This document shows positions 6,225-13,328 of a stretch of DNA of 43,873 nt, one piece after another. This stretch comes from a virus. Position numbers and translations under genes: made by a program. Positions within the stretch are counted from its first letter, which is position 1. The number at the start of each line of letters is the position of its first letter. The notes under the pieces are model-generated. The model ran no database searches, was not told where the DNA came from, and worked only from the letters and a program-made list of their open reading frames with translations. The DNA lies in IMG/VR virus record IMGVR_UViG_3300046809_000438, positions 1 to 43,873 of that record. One strand, 5' to 3'.

Positions 6225-6252
6225 GGCTGTTTCAATCCGTTGAAAGGGGCGG

Positions 6253-6510
6253 TTACCCCAGGAGGTTGTTGGGTGCCTCAAACAGGCCGCCACTGGGCTC
6301 ACTTGAGAGAAAGCGATCGTGAGCCTTTTCGAGGATGTGCTGCGCCTTGAGCAGGTGGAATTTCAAGCGTTCGTGCTCATTTGCCCCGAGCTTTCCTTGC
6401 AGGAAATACAGGGTCACCGTATCCACGGCGCCGCCAATGTGGTGCGCGCTTTCAGAGAGGTGATCGCTTACGGCGTGGAAGGTGGCCGCGCACAGTGGAT
6501 TTTCGGGCAT
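6253..6510 (-). CDS. Small helical protein in the lysogeny operon
   Basis: 85 residues from the ATG at 6510, preceded by AAAAGGA. Start MPENPLCAATFHAVSDHLSE; helical throughout, with ALxxAQHIL-like helix LKAQHILEKAHDRFL. It overlaps no neighbour: the repressor gene ends at 6598 upstream and the LuxR-type gene starts at 6224 downstream. A 17-bp operator of the repressor type (6544-6560) lies in its promoter region, so it is probably regulated by the repressor. Small Pseudomonas proteins of this look are uncharacterised. Confidence 0.7.
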   Translation of the reverse strand: MPENPLCAATFHAVSDHLSESAHHIGGAVDTVTLYFLQGKLGANEHERLKFHLLKAQHILEKAHDRFLSSEPSGGLFEAPNNLLG

Positions 6511-6543
6511 TCGAGCGGATCCTTTTGACGAATTTATATACAA

Positions 6544-6560
6544 ATGCAACGTTTTTGTAT
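6544..6560. promoter_or_regulatory. Predicted repressor operator O1
   Basis: ATGCAA-N5-TTGTAT, a perfect inverted repeat apart from the purine/pyrimidine position, 34 bases before the minus-strand gene starting at 6510. Same form as the sites at 7297, 7359 and 11979. Confidence 0.6.
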
Positions 6561-6597
6561 TTTAACGACTTTGTAAGGACCTGTAACAGGGGTTTTT

Positions 6598-7233
6598 CTA
6601 GCGCGAATGCAAAATGGCGGTGACGCGACCAATAATCACTAAACTTTCATCTTTGGCGACCACCTCGCGGCCGTCATGGTTGATCACCTTGATCGAGCCG
6701 TCTAGCTCGGGCTCCAGCCAGCGAAACCAGATCCGGTTATCGACCAGCAAGGCGTACAGGTCACGCTCACGCGGGGTTTTATTGCTGTGATCGATCAGCG
6801 CCAGGTCGTTTTTGCTCAAGGTCGGCGACATGCTGGAATCGGTGGCCTTGACCAGGATGCAGCGTTCGGGCGTCAGGCCCAGCTGTTCAAAATAGAAGGC
6901 GCTAAACGCGGCGTTTTTGTCCGTGGCGATGCGCACGGCTGCGCCTTCGGCGTTAATCACCGAGGTGCCTTCCAGGCACGGGTAGCCGCTGTCCAGGTTG
7001 GTGCGGTAATCGTTGGTAATGCCCATCAGGTAACCCGGGGCCACTTCCAGGGCGGCGGCCAGCTCCAAAATCGTCGGTATTTTCGGCATGGCGCGCCCGC
7101 GTTCCCATGCGTGGTATTTCGAGGTACTGGGGCGGCTGGGCATGCGCGCGCAGACGTCATCGATTTTCATTTTCAAACGCTGACGGGCCTGGGCCAGGCG
7201 CTCGCTGATCGGCGACTCGGTGTCGATAATCAT
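6598..7233 (-). CDS. S24-family prophage repressor (CI-like)
   Basis: 211 residues, the usual size for a CI-type repressor; AAAAGGA before the ATG. Residues 11-71 form an XRE HTH (LAQARQRLKMKIDDVCARM, YHAWERGRAMPKIPTILELA). Residues 115-210 form an S24/LexA-like domain with DSSMSPTL (nucleophile candidate S134) and the GRVTAIL end. Two departures stand out: the usual catalytic lysine position after the DNRIWF strand reads R171, and no Ala-Gly or Cys-Gly cleavage pair is visible in the linker. It may therefore not self-cleave under RecA. Divergent from the early genes, with operators at 7297 and 7359 between. Confidence 0.9.
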   Translation of the reverse strand: MIIDTESPISERLAQARQRLKMKIDDVCARMPSRPSTSKYHAWERGRAMPKIPTILELAAALEVAPGYLMGITNDYRTNLDSGYPCLEGTSVINAEGAAVRIATDKNAAFSAFYFEQLGLTPERCILVKATDSSMSPTLSKNDLALIDHSNKTPRERDLYALLVDNRIWFRWLEPELDGSIKVINHDGREVVAKDESLVIIGRVTAILHSR

Positions 7234-7296
7234 AAAAGTCGGATCCTTTTGGGGGTGCTGTTTTACAATTTAGGTTTGTCAATTTATGACTAAATA

Positions 7297-7313
7297 GTAC
7301 AACCTTTTTGCAC
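7297..7313. promoter_or_regulatory. Predicted repressor operator O2
   Basis: GTACAA-N5-TTGCAC in the repressor/early intergenic region, nearer the repressor side. It fits RTRCAA-N5-TTGYAY exactly and probably serves autoregulation. Confidence 0.65.
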
Positions 7314-7344
7314 ATCACCATAAAAATCTGTTGCAACTGCGGTG

Positions 7345-7373
7345 TTGTGCGGCTAAAAATGCAAAAATATTGT
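7345..7373 (+). promoter_or_regulatory. Putative early promoter
   Basis: TTGTGC (7345-7350), 17-base spacer, TATTGT (7368-7373). The -10 overlaps operator O3 (7359-7375). The same TTGTGC -35 and an operator-covered -10 occur before 12031, which supports a shared repressed-promoter design. Confidence 0.45.
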
Positions 7374-7386
7374 ACTAATCAATATT
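7359..7386. promoter_or_regulatory. Predicted repressor operator O3 and overlapping dyad
   Basis: ATGCAA-N5-TTGTAC (7359-7375) overlaps a second dyad, AATATTG-N7-CAATATT (7366-7386, perfect 7-bp arms). Binding here would cover the early promoter -10. Confidence 0.65.
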
Positions 7387-7458
7387 AAATGTATTTTTAT
7401 GTTGGCTGATTGTATGACTCCCCAGCACCAAATTAGTGCCATAACTGTCCTGCCTATA

Positions 7459-7998
7459 ATGGAAAGCCGCGTCGCAGACCCGTTGGTCGTGACGGTGCGC
7501 GCACGCCTGGGGGTTGCGGGGGTCGGTCGCCTGGCCACCATTCTGTCGCTCTGCGGCCCCGCCGGGGCCAGCCTCGGTTATGCCGAATGGTTGGGCCTGC
7601 TGCAAGCCACGCCGCATGAATACGACCTCTTAGTCACCGTGCTGCGCGAGCTGCAGGTGTTCACCATCCAGGCCACCGATGAGCCGCCGCATATCCGGTT
7701 TGAGCCCGGCCCGGCCTGGGCGCCGACGTGGGCCGCGCGCCCGGCCCGCCTGACGCTGATGCCCGACGCCGCGGCGTGGGCGGCCTGGTGCCAAAGCGAG
7801 CTGGCCATGCCGGGCTGGCTGCTCGATACCGCCGAGACCCAAGCCCTGTTCCGCCGCTGGTGCGCCTCTAACGTCACCGTCGACGAGGCCACCCAGGCCG
7901 TGCTGCAGGCGGTCGCCGTGGGCGATGTCAGCCCGTCGACGATCCATCAGCAACTGGCCGCTGTCCGCAAGGCCGCCCTACACAAAGCCTCCCGCTAA
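7459..7998 (+). CDS. Early protein with winged-helix-like N-terminus
   Basis: 179 residues from the ATG at 7459. In-frame ATGs at 7399 and 7414 are possible, and none has a clear ribosome site. I prefer 7459 because GC-rich coding sequence begins there. Residues about 18-70 (GRLATILSLCGPAGASLGYA, then WLGLLQATPHEYDLLVTVLR) have a winged-helix look as in phage O-like replication proteins. The C-terminal part has ALFRRWCASNVTVDEATQAV, reminiscent of DnaT-type domains. It is the first gene under the repressed early promoter, where lambda-like phages place cro or replication genes. Role uncertain. Confidence 0.7.
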   Translation: MESRVADPLVVTVRARLGVAGVGRLATILSLCGPAGASLGYAEWLGLLQATPHEYDLLVTVLRELQVFTIQATDEPPHIRFEPGPAWAPTWAARPARLTLMPDAAAWAAWCQSELAMPGWLLDTAETQALFRRWCASNVTVDEATQAVLQAVAVGDVSPSTIHQQLAAVRKAALHKASR

Positions 7999-8013
7999 GG
8001 CGCGTCGCGCGCC
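7999..8013 (+). promoter_or_regulatory. GC-only hairpin after the first early gene
   Basis: GGCGCG-TCG-CGCGCC directly after the stop codon, with no T run after it. A near twin (GGCGCG-TTCG-CGCGCC) sits at 10552-10567 before the recombinase. Likely an RNA processing or stability hairpin. Confidence 0.45.
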
Positions 8014-8066
8014 GCCTCTCACCCCTCCGGCTGCCTGTCAGGTGGCCATGCAAGGAACCCGCCCCA

Positions 8067-8465
8067 ATGCTGATTATCGGCCTCTATGGGGGCTCGCCCG
8101 AGTCCCGCCACGAAATCCAACGCGCCCTGGTCCACCCGCAAAAACGCCCCGAGCTGCAGGCCTTCGCCTGCCCGATCGCGGTGCGCCTGGCGGGGTCGCG
8201 GGTGCACCACCTGCGTGCCGCCCTGGAGCAGCGCCCGGCCGGCGTCCAGGTGCTGCTGGTGACGCATGTGCAAACCGTCGAGGAAGCCCAGTTGCTCAAG
8301 GAGTACGGCGCGCGCATGTGGTACGTCATGGGCCAGCCCAGTGAAGTGATCCCGCTGGCCCAGGGCGACCTGCCGGTGACCGGCATGGTCGGCGGCTGCC
8401 GGCACTACCTCGACCCGCTGGAAGCGCTGAGCCAATCGCTGCTCGATGCGCGCCGGAGGCGCTGA
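8067..8465 (+). CDS. Hypothetical protein, degenerate nucleotide-kinase look
   Basis: 132 residues. The start MLIIGLYGGSPESRHEIQRAL resembles the first strand and helix of P-loop dNMP kinases, but the GK[ST] lysine is absent (GGSPESRH), so ATP-phosphate binding is doubtful. The rest (VQVLLVTHVQTVEEAQLLKE, ARMWYVMG, a final helix) fits an alpha/beta Rossmann-like fold. AAGGA lies before the ATG. The stop overlaps the next start. Function unknown. Confidence 0.65.
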   Translation: MLIIGLYGGSPESRHEIQRALVHPQKRPELQAFACPIAVRLAGSRVHHLRAALEQRPAGVQVLLVTHVQTVEEAQLLKEYGARMWYVMGQPSEVIPLAQGDLPVTGMVGGCRHYLDPLEALSQSLLDARRRR

Positions 8466-8668
8466 TGGCCTTGCCTCACTACGCCTACCGCGACCCGGCC
8501 CTGCAGGTGGAGGCGGACGAGCTGCACCGCATGGGCTGCCAGGGCTGCGCCCGGGCCGAGACCATGCTCGGCCTGTCGTTCTGCCCCAGTGACCTGCGTT
8601 ACCCCAGCTGCAAGGGCAACAAGCGCGACGGCTACCTGCTGGCTCGCGAGCATGGGGGTGAGGGATGA
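8465..8668 (+). CDS. Small cysteine-rich protein
   Basis: 67 residues. CQGC, then CPSDLRYPSC 21 residues later, gives four cysteines that could hold zinc, followed by a basic KGNKRDGYLLAREH segment. Translationally coupled at both ends (TGATG with the previous gene, ATGA with the Q gene). Small cysteine proteins directly before Q occur in several Pseudomonas phages as far as I recall; the role is unknown. Confidence 0.75.
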   Translation: MALPHYAYRDPALQVEADELHRMGCQGCARAETMLGLSFCPSDLRYPSCKGNKRDGYLLAREHGGEG

Positions 8669-9099
8669 CGCCACTGACGCAAAAACGCCTCAAGGTCCAT
8701 TTGGAAAAATGGGCACGCTGGACCGCCGGCCTGGGCGTAGGCCTGGGCGGCGGCAGCATTCTGGCGCGCTGGATGGACAGCAAGGGTCACCTGATTTTCG
8801 GCGGCAACAGTGGCCCGAAAAAAGGCCCGATCGATGACTGGGAAGCGGCGATCGAGGCCTGCGTGCTGCACCTGGCCACCACCGACCTGCTGGCCGCTGA
8901 CGTGCTGCGCCTGGAGCACGACGCCGGGATCGACAACGTGCTGAGCCGCCGGGGCATTCAAGGCTATGACCCGATCAACGCCACCAGCGTGCGCCGCGCC
9001 AAGGCCCTGGGCATCAGCGATCGCACCTATCGCCGCCACCTCACTACCGCGCGCCAGGCTGTGGCCACCGCGCTGAAACTGGAGACACCCCCCGCATGA
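8665..9099 (+). CDS. Q: Phage antitermination protein Q-like
   Basis: 144 residues. The pattern follows the lambdoid Q (PF06530) type: N-terminal LEKWARWTAGLGVGLGG, a middle PIDDWEAAIEACVLHL helix (family: D-D-E-A-x-x-I-D-x-A), and a C-terminal HTH-like part with ALGISDRTYRRHLTTARQAV. Q binds DNA and paused RNA polymerase at the late promoter and makes it resist terminators. Context supports this: the late promoter at 13774 is followed by two terminators, and more stand between late genes. The match is by pattern, but context makes it convincing. Confidence 0.75.
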   Translation: MTPLTQKRLKVHLEKWARWTAGLGVGLGGGSILARWMDSKGHLIFGGNSGPKKGPIDDWEAAIEACVLHLATTDLLAADVLRLEHDAGIDNVLSRRGIQGYDPINATSVRRAKALGISDRTYRRHLTTARQAVATALKLETPPA

Positions 9100-9650
9100 A
9101 ATCCCACCCGCTGTTCGCCTGGCTCGGTCAGGAGCCTGACCAAATCCCTCTGGCGCGCTTGAATGCCTACAGTGCCGCCCTCGGGCTCGATGCGCGCGTC
9201 GTGACCCATCACGCCCTGCGCGGCGAGGGCCAGCCGTTGGACGCCTTCCTGCAGGCGGCGCTGACCCGGTTCGATCGGGCCTACGTCGAGCGCGAGCTGG
9301 GCGCTGGGTTTGTCGCCGCCGTGGCCTTTATGACCCCCAACCACCGCGCCGGCTTCCTGTTCGTGCGCCCTACCACGCCGGCGGCCGTGGCGCTGTGGGC
9401 CATTGGCCTGGCCGACCTGGACAACCCGCTGCCGGTGCGTCAGCGCCTGTCGGAGCTGTGCGCGCCAACGCTGACGCCGATTGCGCCGTGCGCGCCGGCC
9501 GATCGCACCCGGCAGTTGGCCCAGGCGGAATTGTCCCGCCTGCACGCCCCGACGCTGCAGGGCGCCTTTGACCTGCTGATCGACGGCCTGCAGCTGCACG
9601 CCCATGGCTTGCCCGGGCTGATGTTCGATCAGGGCGAGGGCCGCCTGTGA
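9096..9650 (+). CDS. Hypothetical early protein
   Basis: 184 residues, ATGA-coupled to Q upstream and TGATG-coupled to the LytTR gene downstream. Predicted mostly helical with a central hydrophobic stretch (AGFVAAVAFM, AVALWAIGLADL). No motif recognised. Tight coupling to Q and the LytTR protein suggests a regulatory or early-function cassette. Confidence 0.7.
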   Translation: MKSHPLFAWLGQEPDQIPLARLNAYSAALGLDARVVTHHALRGEGQPLDAFLQAALTRFDRAYVERELGAGFVAAVAFMTPNHRAGFLFVRPTTPAAVALWAIGLADLDNPLPVRQRLSELCAPTLTPIAPCAPADRTRQLAQAELSRLHAPTLQGAFDLLIDGLQLHAHGLPGLMFDQGEGRL

Positions 9651-10000
9651 TGCGCGAGGAATTTGTGCAGGTCCTTGGGCGGCGGGTGCTCAAGGCCCTG
9701 CCTCGGGCCGAGGTGCTGCGCCTGCAGGCCGGCGACAAGTACGTCACCGTCTATTCCGCGACCCAGGAGGTGCTGCTGGCGGATTCCCTGGCCGCCCTGG
9801 AGCGCGAAGGCATGCCGGGCTTTTTCCGTTGCCACCGCACGCACCTGGTGCGCCTTGACCTGATCACCCGGGTCTGGCGTGCGCACAACAGCACCGATTA
9901 CTGGCTGCAGCTGCAGGGCTGTGCCGAGCCGCTGCCGGTGTCGCGCCGCCATCGTCGCGCGCTGTTTGCTCTGCGCCCGGAACTCAACCCCTCGGCGTGA
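9650..10000 (+). CDS. LytTR-type DNA-binding protein
   Basis: 116 residues, ATG at 9650 in TGATG overlap. The whole protein is a LytTR domain: LPRAEVLRLQAGDKYVTVYS, then LADSLAALEREGMPGFFRCH with the hallmark F-x-R-x-H-R segment (CHRTHLVRLDLITRV), and a last strand ending PVSRRHRRALFAL. LytTR domains usually follow a receiver (AlgR, AgrA); here there is none. A stand-alone LytTR in a phage early operon is unusual. It may activate genes carrying direct-repeat GTT-type sites. Stop lies in a palindrome (9997-10008). Confidence 0.85.
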   Translation: MREEFVQVLGRRVLKALPRAEVLRLQAGDKYVTVYSATQEVLLADSLAALEREGMPGFFRCHRTHLVRLDLITRVWRAHNSTDYWLQLQGCAEPLPVSRRHRRALFALRPELNPSA

Positions 10001-10011
10001 TCCGTCACGCC
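9994..10011. promoter_or_regulatory. GTGA-N4-TCAC palindrome (site 4)
   Basis: GGCGTGATCCGTCACGCC: 7-bp arms around TCCG. The TGA stop of the first LytTR gene is part of the left arm. Confidence 0.5.
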
Positions 10012-10042
10012 GCCTTGTTCTTTCCCCTCACTGGAGCCTCCG

Positions 10043-10534
10043 ATGAACGAATTCACCACCCTGCTCGCTGCCGCTGGTCAACGGGTCGGCGAGATCCCCC
10101 TGGCCGCCGTGCGGCGCATCGAGCGCGCGGGTACGCGCGTGATCGTCCATCTGCGGGACGGCAGTCAGCTGTTGCTCGACGAATCGATCCTGTTCCCGGA
10201 CCTGGCGGTGTTGCCGGACTGGATCGCGCCCGATGGTCTCAACCTGGTGCGCCGGAGCGCCATCGAGCGCGTGCGCCCGGCCCCGGGCTTCGACCTGTTC
10301 CAGGTACTGCTCGACACGGGTGAGGTGTGGTGGGTCTCGGGCGCCTATGGCGTCGCGCTGGCCGGGGCCTGGGTGGCCAATGTCGAGCGCCGGTTTGAAG
10401 GGCACCCGTTAGATGCGGGCTCGCTCATGCCGTGGCCACCAGAGATTCCCGCGCCCAAGCCGGGCCCGATGTCCGACGACTTCCGCAAGCTGTTCAGTGA
10501 CCGCCGCCCGGGTGCCTACCTGTCGCTGCCGTGA
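10043..10534 (+). CDS. Divergent LytTR-like paralogue
   Basis: 163 residues with CTGGAG before the ATG. Residues about 16-110 align by eye with the LytTR protein just upstream: VRRIERAGTRVIVHLRDGSQ, then PDGLNLVRRSAIERVRPA (in place of FFRCHRTHLVRLDLITRV), then VLLDTGEVWWVSGAYGVAL. The histidine of the hallmark motif is missing. About 50 Pro-rich residues follow. It could be a partner or antagonist of the canonical LytTR protein. The stop overlaps the next palindrome. Confidence 0.6.
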   Translation: MNEFTTLLAAAGQRVGEIPLAAVRRIERAGTRVIVHLRDGSQLLLDESILFPDLAVLPDWIAPDGLNLVRRSAIERVRPAPGFDLFQVLLDTGEVWWVSGAYGVALAGAWVANVERRFEGHPLDAGSLMPWPPEIPAPKPGPMSDDFRKLFSDRRPGAYLSLP

Positions 10535-10567
10535 TCCGTCACACCTAAATAGGCGCGTTCGCGCGCC
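10531..10567. promoter_or_regulatory. Palindrome (site 5) and TTCG-loop hairpin
   Basis: GTGATCCGTCAC (10531-10542) includes the stop codon of the LytTR-like gene. It is followed by GGCGCG-TTCG-CGCGCC (10552-10567), a very stable tetraloop hairpin without a T run. Probably an RNA 3' protecting or processing element. Confidence 0.5.
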
Positions 10568-10655
10568 ACTCCCCCGCGTCACCTTCTACCCTTCCCCTTG
10601 CCCCGGCGTTCGGCTGCCTGCCGTTCGCCGTCGGCGCCTGCCCGAGGCCTGCCCC

Positions 10656-11948
10656 ATGCCCCGCACCCTGAAAACCGAGATCACCGAGGCATCCATCAAG
10701 CGCCATGCCGCGGATCCCGACATTCGCGAACTCAACGACCCGCGCCTGCCGCTGCGCCTGCGCTATGGCAAGGACCGCGCCGCGGCCAGTTGGCACCTGG
10801 TGCGCCACGTCGACGGCAAGGACCTCTGGCGCAAGGTCGGCAGCTGGCCGGCGCTGACCAGCAAGGCGCTCAAGGAGGCCCTGCCGCGCATCCTCGCCCG
10901 TTACGCCCATGATTCCGGTTACACCGCCACGGTCAGCGGCTACACCACCCTCAACGACCTGCTGGTCTGGTACGAGACCCGTCTGGCGACTAACCGGAAT
11001 TTGTCGGCCCGGCGCATCGCCACCGTGCGCTCGGCGATTCGTAAACACCTGCGGCCCAAGGTCGGCGCCCTGTCCTTGATCGACTGCACCCGCGCCGCCC
11101 TGGACGCCCAGTTGATCTGGCCACTGCAGGGGCAATGCTCACTGGCCCATACGCGCCTGGTGTGGTCGGCCTTGCGGGTGATCTGCAAGCAAGCGGCCAA
11201 ACTGCAGCTGGTGGAGGTCGACCCGTTGCTGGGCATGCAGTTCTCCGACTTTTCCAGCGTGGCGATCCGCGCCAAGGCCATGCGCATTCGGCCCGAGGTG
11301 ATCGCCCCGCTGCTGGCCCAGTTGGCCGAACGCTTCGACGAACGCCCGGCCGAGGTGATGCTGGTGGCCCTGCAGCTGGCCCACGGCACGCGGATCAACG
11401 AGACCCGCCTGGCGCGCTGGCAGCACGTCAACGGCGGCGGCTGGTGGCACATTCCGGCCGAAAACGCCAAGACCCGCGAAGCCTTGAACATCCCCATCAC
11501 CGCGCAGCTGCAGGGCCTGCTGGAACGCTACCGGGCCCGTCAGGTCAAGGCCGGTTATAGCGGGGTGTGGCTGTTCCCGGGCAAGCGTCAGGGCCAACCC
11601 TTGTCCGAACGGGCGGCGCTGGAGGTCTACGCGCGCTATTCGGCCGGCGAGTGGAGCAGTCACGACCTGCGCAAACTGGCGCGCACCACCTGGCTCGACC
11701 TGGGCATCGACTACCTGATCGGCGAGCTGCTGCTCAACCACAAGCTCAAGGATTTGAACGCCGCGTACATCCATACCCACGCCGAGGAACGCAAGCGCGA
11801 CGGCCTGCAGCGCTGGCACGCCTGGCTCGATGCCCGGGGTTTTGCGGCCTTGCACGCCAAGACGTCACCAAGACACGAAGAATCCAACAGTGCGCTGCAG
11901 GCCGCGGCGGGTATGGGCTCGGCGGCGGGTGAGGCGTACATAAGCTAG
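10656..11948 (+). CDS. int: Tyrosine recombinase / integrase
   Basis: 430 residues from the ATG at 10656 (MPRTLKTEIT); the frame is open upstream but overlaps the LytTR-like gene. Residues 1-90 form an N-terminal arm-like region and 95-190 a SAM-like core-binding domain. The catalytic domain has R246 (HGTRINE), a K272 candidate, H336-x-x-R339 (SSHDLRK), H362 (LLLNHKL) and nucleophile Y371 (AAYIH). The C-terminus is extended by about 45 residues. On a replicating plasmid it may resolve multimers, as Cre does for P1, or integrate the element. No attP can be proven; the long inverted repeats at 39713 and 41931 are candidates. Confidence 0.9.
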   Translation: MPRTLKTEITEASIKRHAADPDIRELNDPRLPLRLRYGKDRAAASWHLVRHVDGKDLWRKVGSWPALTSKALKEALPRILARYAHDSGYTATVSGYTTLNDLLVWYETRLATNRNLSARRIATVRSAIRKHLRPKVGALSLIDCTRAALDAQLIWPLQGQCSLAHTRLVWSALRVICKQAAKLQLVEVDPLLGMQFSDFSSVAIRAKAMRIRPEVIAPLLAQLAERFDERPAEVMLVALQLAHGTRINETRLARWQHVNGGGWWHIPAENAKTREALNIPITAQLQGLLERYRARQVKAGYSGVWLFPGKRQGQPLSERAALEVYARYSAGEWSSHDLRKLARTTWLDLGIDYLIGELLLNHKLKDLNAAYIHTHAEERKRDGLQRWHAWLDARGFAALHAKTSPRHEESNSALQAAAGMGSAAGEAYIS

Positions 11949-11955
11949 GAGGACG

Positions 11956-12014
11956 TTGTGCGCGGCGGGCGCTTCGGAATACAATCGTTTTGCATTTATC
12001 AAAAACGGTTTGAT
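11956..12014 (+). promoter_or_regulatory. Regulated promoter with operator O4 and AAAACGG box
   Basis: TTGTGC (11956-11961), 18-base spacer, TACAAT (11980-11985). The -10 lies in operator ATACAA-N5-TTGCAT (11979-11995). Downstream, ATCAAA-N5-TTTGAT (11998-12014) contains AAAACGGTTTGA. The same two boxes with the same 23-base offset precede the late promoter. Confidence 0.55.
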
Positions 12015-12030
12015 TTTAAGGCGCCCGTCC

Positions 12031-12342
12031 ATGACTCGACCCACCCGTTCCACCCTACGCCAGGGCCAGACCCTGTACGTGCTGGTTTGCCCGCTGCTGA
12101 GTAATTCCGGGCGCCATGAAACCCTGGCCGTCTCCATCGACAGCAACGCTCGGCGCGACCGCGTCGGGCGCCTGATGGGTCCGGCCGGGGTCTACAGCTA
12201 CAGCCGCAAACGCATCGAGTCGCTGGCCAACGGCCTCAACGCGCGCCAGGCGGCCGATCCGGTGCAAACCCTGGACGTGCCCTTGCCGCGCTCGACGTCG
12301 CGCCGTCAGCGGCCTTTCAGGAGCTTGACCCATGTCGCGTAA
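12031..12342 (+). CDS. Small basic protein, tandem paralogue A
   Basis: 103 residues, ATG at 12031 chosen because the upstream frame runs through the operator region. LRQGQTLYVLVCPLL and VYSYSRKRIESLANGLN are shared in pattern with the next gene (LRAGQTLYLVNEYA, FYSRRRALRCGRQL). Basic throughout and plausibly nucleic-acid binding. First gene of a repressor-type regulated operon. No named family recognised. Confidence 0.7.
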   Translation: MTRPTRSTLRQGQTLYVLVCPLLSNSGRHETLAVSIDSNARRDRVGRLMGPAGVYSYSRKRIESLANGLNARQAADPVQTLDVPLPRSTSRRQRPFRSLTHVA

Positions 12343-12616
12343 GCCTTCCCTTGCCTCATTGCGTGCCGGCCAGACCCTGTACCTGGTCAACGAATACGCC
12401 ACGGCGCGCTGTGGCCGGGCGCAGATCGCCATGATCCACGTCAGCAATGCCGACATTCGGCATGCCCAGGACGTGTTGCGCGGCCTGCCGCCGATGACCT
12501 TTTACTCGCGCCGCCGCGCCCTGCGCTGTGGTCGCCAGTTGGTGCGCAAACAGGCGCAACTGAAAGGCGCGCTCGGCAACATCATTCGCGCCCTGGCGTC
12601 GGAGGGTCGGCCATGA
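12332..12616 (+). CDS. Small basic protein, tandem paralogue B
   Basis: 94 residues, overlapping paralogue A by 11 bases, with AGGAG upstream. LRAGQTLYLVNEYA, then a strand (AQIAMIHVSNADI), FYSRRRALRCG and a basic helix (VRKQAQLKGALGNIIRAL). The matching block order with the upstream gene indicates an old tandem duplication. Function unknown. Confidence 0.7.
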   Translation: MSRKPSLASLRAGQTLYLVNEYATARCGRAQIAMIHVSNADIRHAQDVLRGLPPMTFYSRRRALRCGRQLVRKQAQLKGALGNIIRALASEGRP

Positions 12617-12879
12617 GGCGGATTCTGTTGTTGGGCGCCGGTCTGTTGGGTCTGGCCAGCCTGAGCGGCTGTTATGCCCCGGACGCGGCCCAGCGCGCCC
12701 TGTTCGATGCCGGCTACACCGGGATTGAAGTCAGCCGCGAGCCGCTGCTGGCCTTTTCCAAGTGCGCCGACGGCGATCGTTTCGAGACCTGGTTTACGGC
12801 CGTGAGCCCAGCGGGGCGCCGCGTTTCGGGCGCGGTGTGCAGTGGCTGGTTTAAGGGCTCGACCGTGAGGGTGGACTGA
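12613..12879 (+). CDS. Small lipoprotein
   Basis: 88 residues. MRRILLLGAGLLGLASLSGC is a signal peptide with lipobox LSGC (lipidated C20). The mature part has two more cysteines (FSKCADGD, GAVCSGW) that could form a disulphide, and the sequence ends in a beta-rich domain. ATGA-coupled upstream. It would sit in an envelope membrane; a superinfection or surface-modifying moron is possible but unproven. Confidence 0.75.
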   Translation: MRRILLLGAGLLGLASLSGCYAPDAAQRALFDAGYTGIEVSREPLLAFSKCADGDRFETWFTAVSPAGRRVSGAVCSGWFKGSTVRVD

Positions 12880-13328
12880 TGAGCGAACAAACCTCCCTGG
12901 CCCGGCTGGGCCGCCTGATCGGCGACGACGCCCATGCCCTGACCTTTCAAACCTTCGGCCAGTACCGCACGGCGCTGCTGGCCGAGGTCAAACTGCTGCA
13001 GGGCCTGCCGGGCGCGGCCCCAGTGGTGCTGTCGAAGGCCGAGCAGGATATTCAGGCGGCGCGCCTGAGTCTCCAGTTGGAGCATGCGCAGTGTGGTTTT
13101 CCGGCGACGCGGGATGATGCCTACGCCTCGGGCGAGCTGGTATTGGAAGCGTCGGCCTACCTGGTCGCGGCGCGGGGGTTCAACCAGGCCAATGCGCCAC
13201 GGTGTTTTCCATGGGATCGCGTGCACTGGCCGCTGGACACGCCGCGCGGCTACCTGGTCAGGACGGCCGCGTTGTGCCGTGATGAGCTGGAACGCCTGGA
13301 CCGCGCGGCGGCGCAGGCGCGCCCATGA
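12879..13328 (+). CDS. Phage protein with DDAYASGEL and FPWD motifs
   Basis: 149 residues. The order DDAYASGELVLEASAYLVAA, CFPWDRVHWPLDTPRGYLVR, then ALCRDELERLDRA matches a small phage family I recall as usually carrying GEL...WPW..W.....R.LV.A.AL..AEIERLDR. That family is common in phage early regions and lacks a clear function. Overlapping starts and stops tie it to both neighbours. Confidence 0.75.
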   Translation: MSEQTSLARLGRLIGDDAHALTFQTFGQYRTALLAEVKLLQGLPGAAPVVLSKAEQDIQAARLSLQLEHAQCGFPATRDDAYASGELVLEASAYLVAARGFNQANAPRCFPWDRVHWPLDTPRGYLVRTAALCRDELERLDRAAAQARP

